Positions 62,703 to 64,000 of a DNA stretch of 64,000 nt are shown piece after piece. Position 1 is the first letter of the stretch; the number at the start of each line of letters is the position of its first letter. The notes beneath the pieces are model-generated. The model saw nothing but the letters and a program-made list of their open reading frames with translations, did not search any database and had not been told where the DNA came from. This stretch comes from Blastocatellia bacterium (GTDB taxonomy: Bacteria > Acidobacteriota > Blastocatellia > Chloracidobacteriales > Chloracidobacteriaceae): NCBI GenBank assembly GCA_019695185.1, contig JAIBAN010000043.1, positions 1-64,000 of the forward strand, written 5' to 3'. The position numbers and the translations under genes are program-made.

Positions 62703-64000
62703 TTGGACATCACAGGACTCACGGTTGATGCGTTGCACGCAGCCTATGCGGCACGCGAAACCACGGCGACCGAAGTTTGCACGGCGGTACTTGACCGTAT
62801 CGAAGCAGAAAACCCTCAACTAAATGCGTTTATTACGGTTACCCGAGAGTCAGCCCTGGCGCAGGCGGCCCGTGTGGATGAAGCTCTGGCGGCTGGCGAG
62901 TCGCTCAAACCGCTGGCTGGCGTTCCGGTGGCGCTCAAGGACAACCAGTGTCTAAAGGGCGTGCTGACGACCTGCGCTTCGAAAATCCTGGGAAATTTTG
63001 TTCCTCCCTACACGGCGACAGCGGTTGCGAAACTGGCTGAAGCCGGAGCAATTTTCGTCGGCAAAGCCAACATGGACGAATTTGCGATGGGTTCTTCGAC
63101 TGAAAATTCGTCGTTTGGTCCGGCCCGCAACCCGTGGAATCAGGACTGTGTGCCGGGTGGTTCAAGCGGGGGCAGCGCCGCAGCCGTGGCGGCTGATTTA
63201 TGCGTGCTGGCCACCGGTTCCGACACGGGCGGCTCGATTCGGCAACCAGCCAGCCTCTGTGGCGTGGTCGGACTCAAACCGACCTATGGCCGGGTGTCCC
63301 GCTATGGGCTGGTGGCGTTCGGCTCGTCGCTCGACCAAATCGGACCGTTTGGCAAAACCACCCGCGATGTGGCCCGGATGCTCGGTGTGCTGGCCGGTCA
63401 TGACGTTCACGATGCGACCTCCGCCCAGGTTCCAGTGCCCGACTATCTGGCGGCTCTGGATGGCAACGTCAAGGGGTTGCGTATCGGCGTGCCCAAAGAA
63501 GCGATGGGTGAAGGGCTTGACCCGCAGGTCAAGGCGGCGGTGGAACAGGCACTTCGGAATTATGCCGAACTGGGAGCGGAAATCGTTGAAACGACGTTGC
63601 CGAATTCAGGCTATGCAATTCCGGACTACTACATTATCGCCACGGCGGAGGCGAGCGCGAATCTGGCCCGGTTTGACGGTGTGCGTTTCGGATTTCGGGT
63701 GGAAGGAGCCAAAACGCTCCACGAGATGTACCAGAAAACCCGTGACCTGGGTTTCGGCACCGAGGTCAAGCGGCGGATTATGCTCGGCACCTACACGTTG
63801 TCGTCCGGTTACTACGATGCCTATTACCTGAAGGCGCAAAAGGTGCGGACGCTCCTGCGGCGGGATTTTGAGCGGGCCTTTGAGAGCTGCGACGTACTGC
63901 TCACGCCGACTGCTCCGACACCGGCCTTCAAGCTGGGAGAAAAAACGGATGACCCGTTGCAGATGTACCTGTCGGACATCTACACGGTGACACTCAACAT
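62703..64000 (+). CDS. gatA: Asp-tRNA(Asn)/Glu-tRNA(Gln) amidotransferase subunit A (partial)
   Basis: Open to the window end, about 432 residues seen. Starts at a TTG, chosen because AAGGAGG (62688..62694) lies eight bases upstream in ideal spacing. The ATG at 62695 is adjacent to that site and in a different frame. Amidase-signature catalytic residues are present at the positions known from GatA: Lys79 (VALKDN), Ser154 (GGSSGGS) and Ser178 (GSDTGGSI). GatCAB converts misacylated Glu-tRNA(Gln) and Asp-tRNA(Asn). The gene continues past 64000. Confidence 0.97.
   Translation, partial: MDITGLTVDALHAAYAARETTATEVCTAVLDRIEAENPQLNAFITVTRESALAQAARVDEALAAGESLKPLAGVPVALKDNQCLKGVLTTCASKILGNFVPPYTATAVAKLAEAGAIFVGKANMDEFAMGSSTENSSFGPARNPWNQDCVPGGSSGGSAAAVAADLCVLATGSDTGGSIRQPASLCGVVGLKPTYGRVSRYGLVAFGSSLDQIGPFGKTTRDVARMLGVLAGHDVHDATSAQVPVPDYLAALDGNVKGLRIGVPKEAMGEGLDPQVKAAVEQALRNYAELGAEIVETTLPNSGYAIPDYYIIATAEASANLARFDGVRFGFRVEGAKTLHEMYQKTRDLGFGTEVKRRIMLGTYTLSSGYYDAYYLKAQKVRTLLRRDFERAFESCDVLLTPTAPTPAFKLGEKTDDPLQMYLSDIYTVTLN

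Overview
This 64 kb window is chromosomal DNA from a moderately GC-rich, free-living-type bacterium, most probably an Acidobacteriota member. The case for that assignment is a secreted VWFA protein of the Acidobacterial type (36974..38686), a DUF1501/DUF1800 gene pair, a choice-of-anchor V (Reeler-like) protein, a secreted TPR-CHAT protein, transmembrane Ser/Thr kinases and a futalosine-route menaquinone gene (mqnB). It is inference from gene content; no rRNA or other phylogenetic marker was searched. I recognised no tRNA, rRNA, CRISPR array, transposase or phage gene.

Layout. 0-5.4 kb: minus-strand TPR-CHAT protein, serine hydrolase and dtd. 5.6-11 kb: rpiA, glyA, a TPR membrane protein and a PAP2/Aur1-like phosphatase, converging on an MFS exporter. 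11.3-22 kb: DUF2911-like protein, AhpD-like protein, esterase, zinc-ribbon protein, moeA, a B12/radical SAM enzyme, pruA, a VWA protein with a duplicated C-terminal domain, a small membrane zinc-ribbon protein and moaB. 22-27.8 kb: ankyrin protein, sirtuin, DinB-like protein, mqnB, ilvE and a MocR regulator. 28-39 kb: choice-of-anchor V protein, DUF1501 and DUF1800, a TetR/SDR/SDR module with visible operators, PhoX and the Acidobacterial VWA protein. 38.8-42.8 kb: a 1309-residue UvrD-type helicase-nuclease. 43-48.7 kb: accessory block of two TonB-C paralogues, Uma2, a pRiA4b-ORF3 protein and a kelch-like secreted protein. 48.8-64 kb: asnB, rsmI, a dual-specificity phosphatase with a TMTC-like membrane protein, two Ser/Thr kinases, a ROK protein, lepA, a Lon-N domain protein and gatA, which runs off the end.

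The most unusual feature is the intergenic DNA. Most gaps carry tandem arrays of heptamers (GGGTTCA, GAATTGA, GGACTGA, GAATGGT, GAGTTGA, AAGGCAG) or nonamers (GTCTTGGGA). They often form inverted pairs around 50-90 bp of non-conserved spacer. The arrays lie flush against genes: many touch or overlap a stop codon, several sit where a Shine-Dalgarno sequence should be, one has become the N-terminus of MqnB, and one pair sits in frame inside the helicase gene, built from stop-free units. They resemble the heptameric STRR sequences of cyanobacteria. A second family is a mosaic of 14-bp palindromes with two copies 31 kb apart, and a third is a 28-bp inverted repeat upstream of the MocR gene.

How genes may work together: moeA and moaB serve molybdenum cofactor synthesis; mqnB menaquinone; glyA, rpiA, ilvE, pruA and asnB central and amino-acid metabolism; dtd, lepA, rsmI and gatA translation. 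The TetR gene probably controls the two short-chain dehydrogenases through twin operators. Start sites were chosen by Shine-Dalgarno spacing, so several genes begin downstream of the longest possible open frame.
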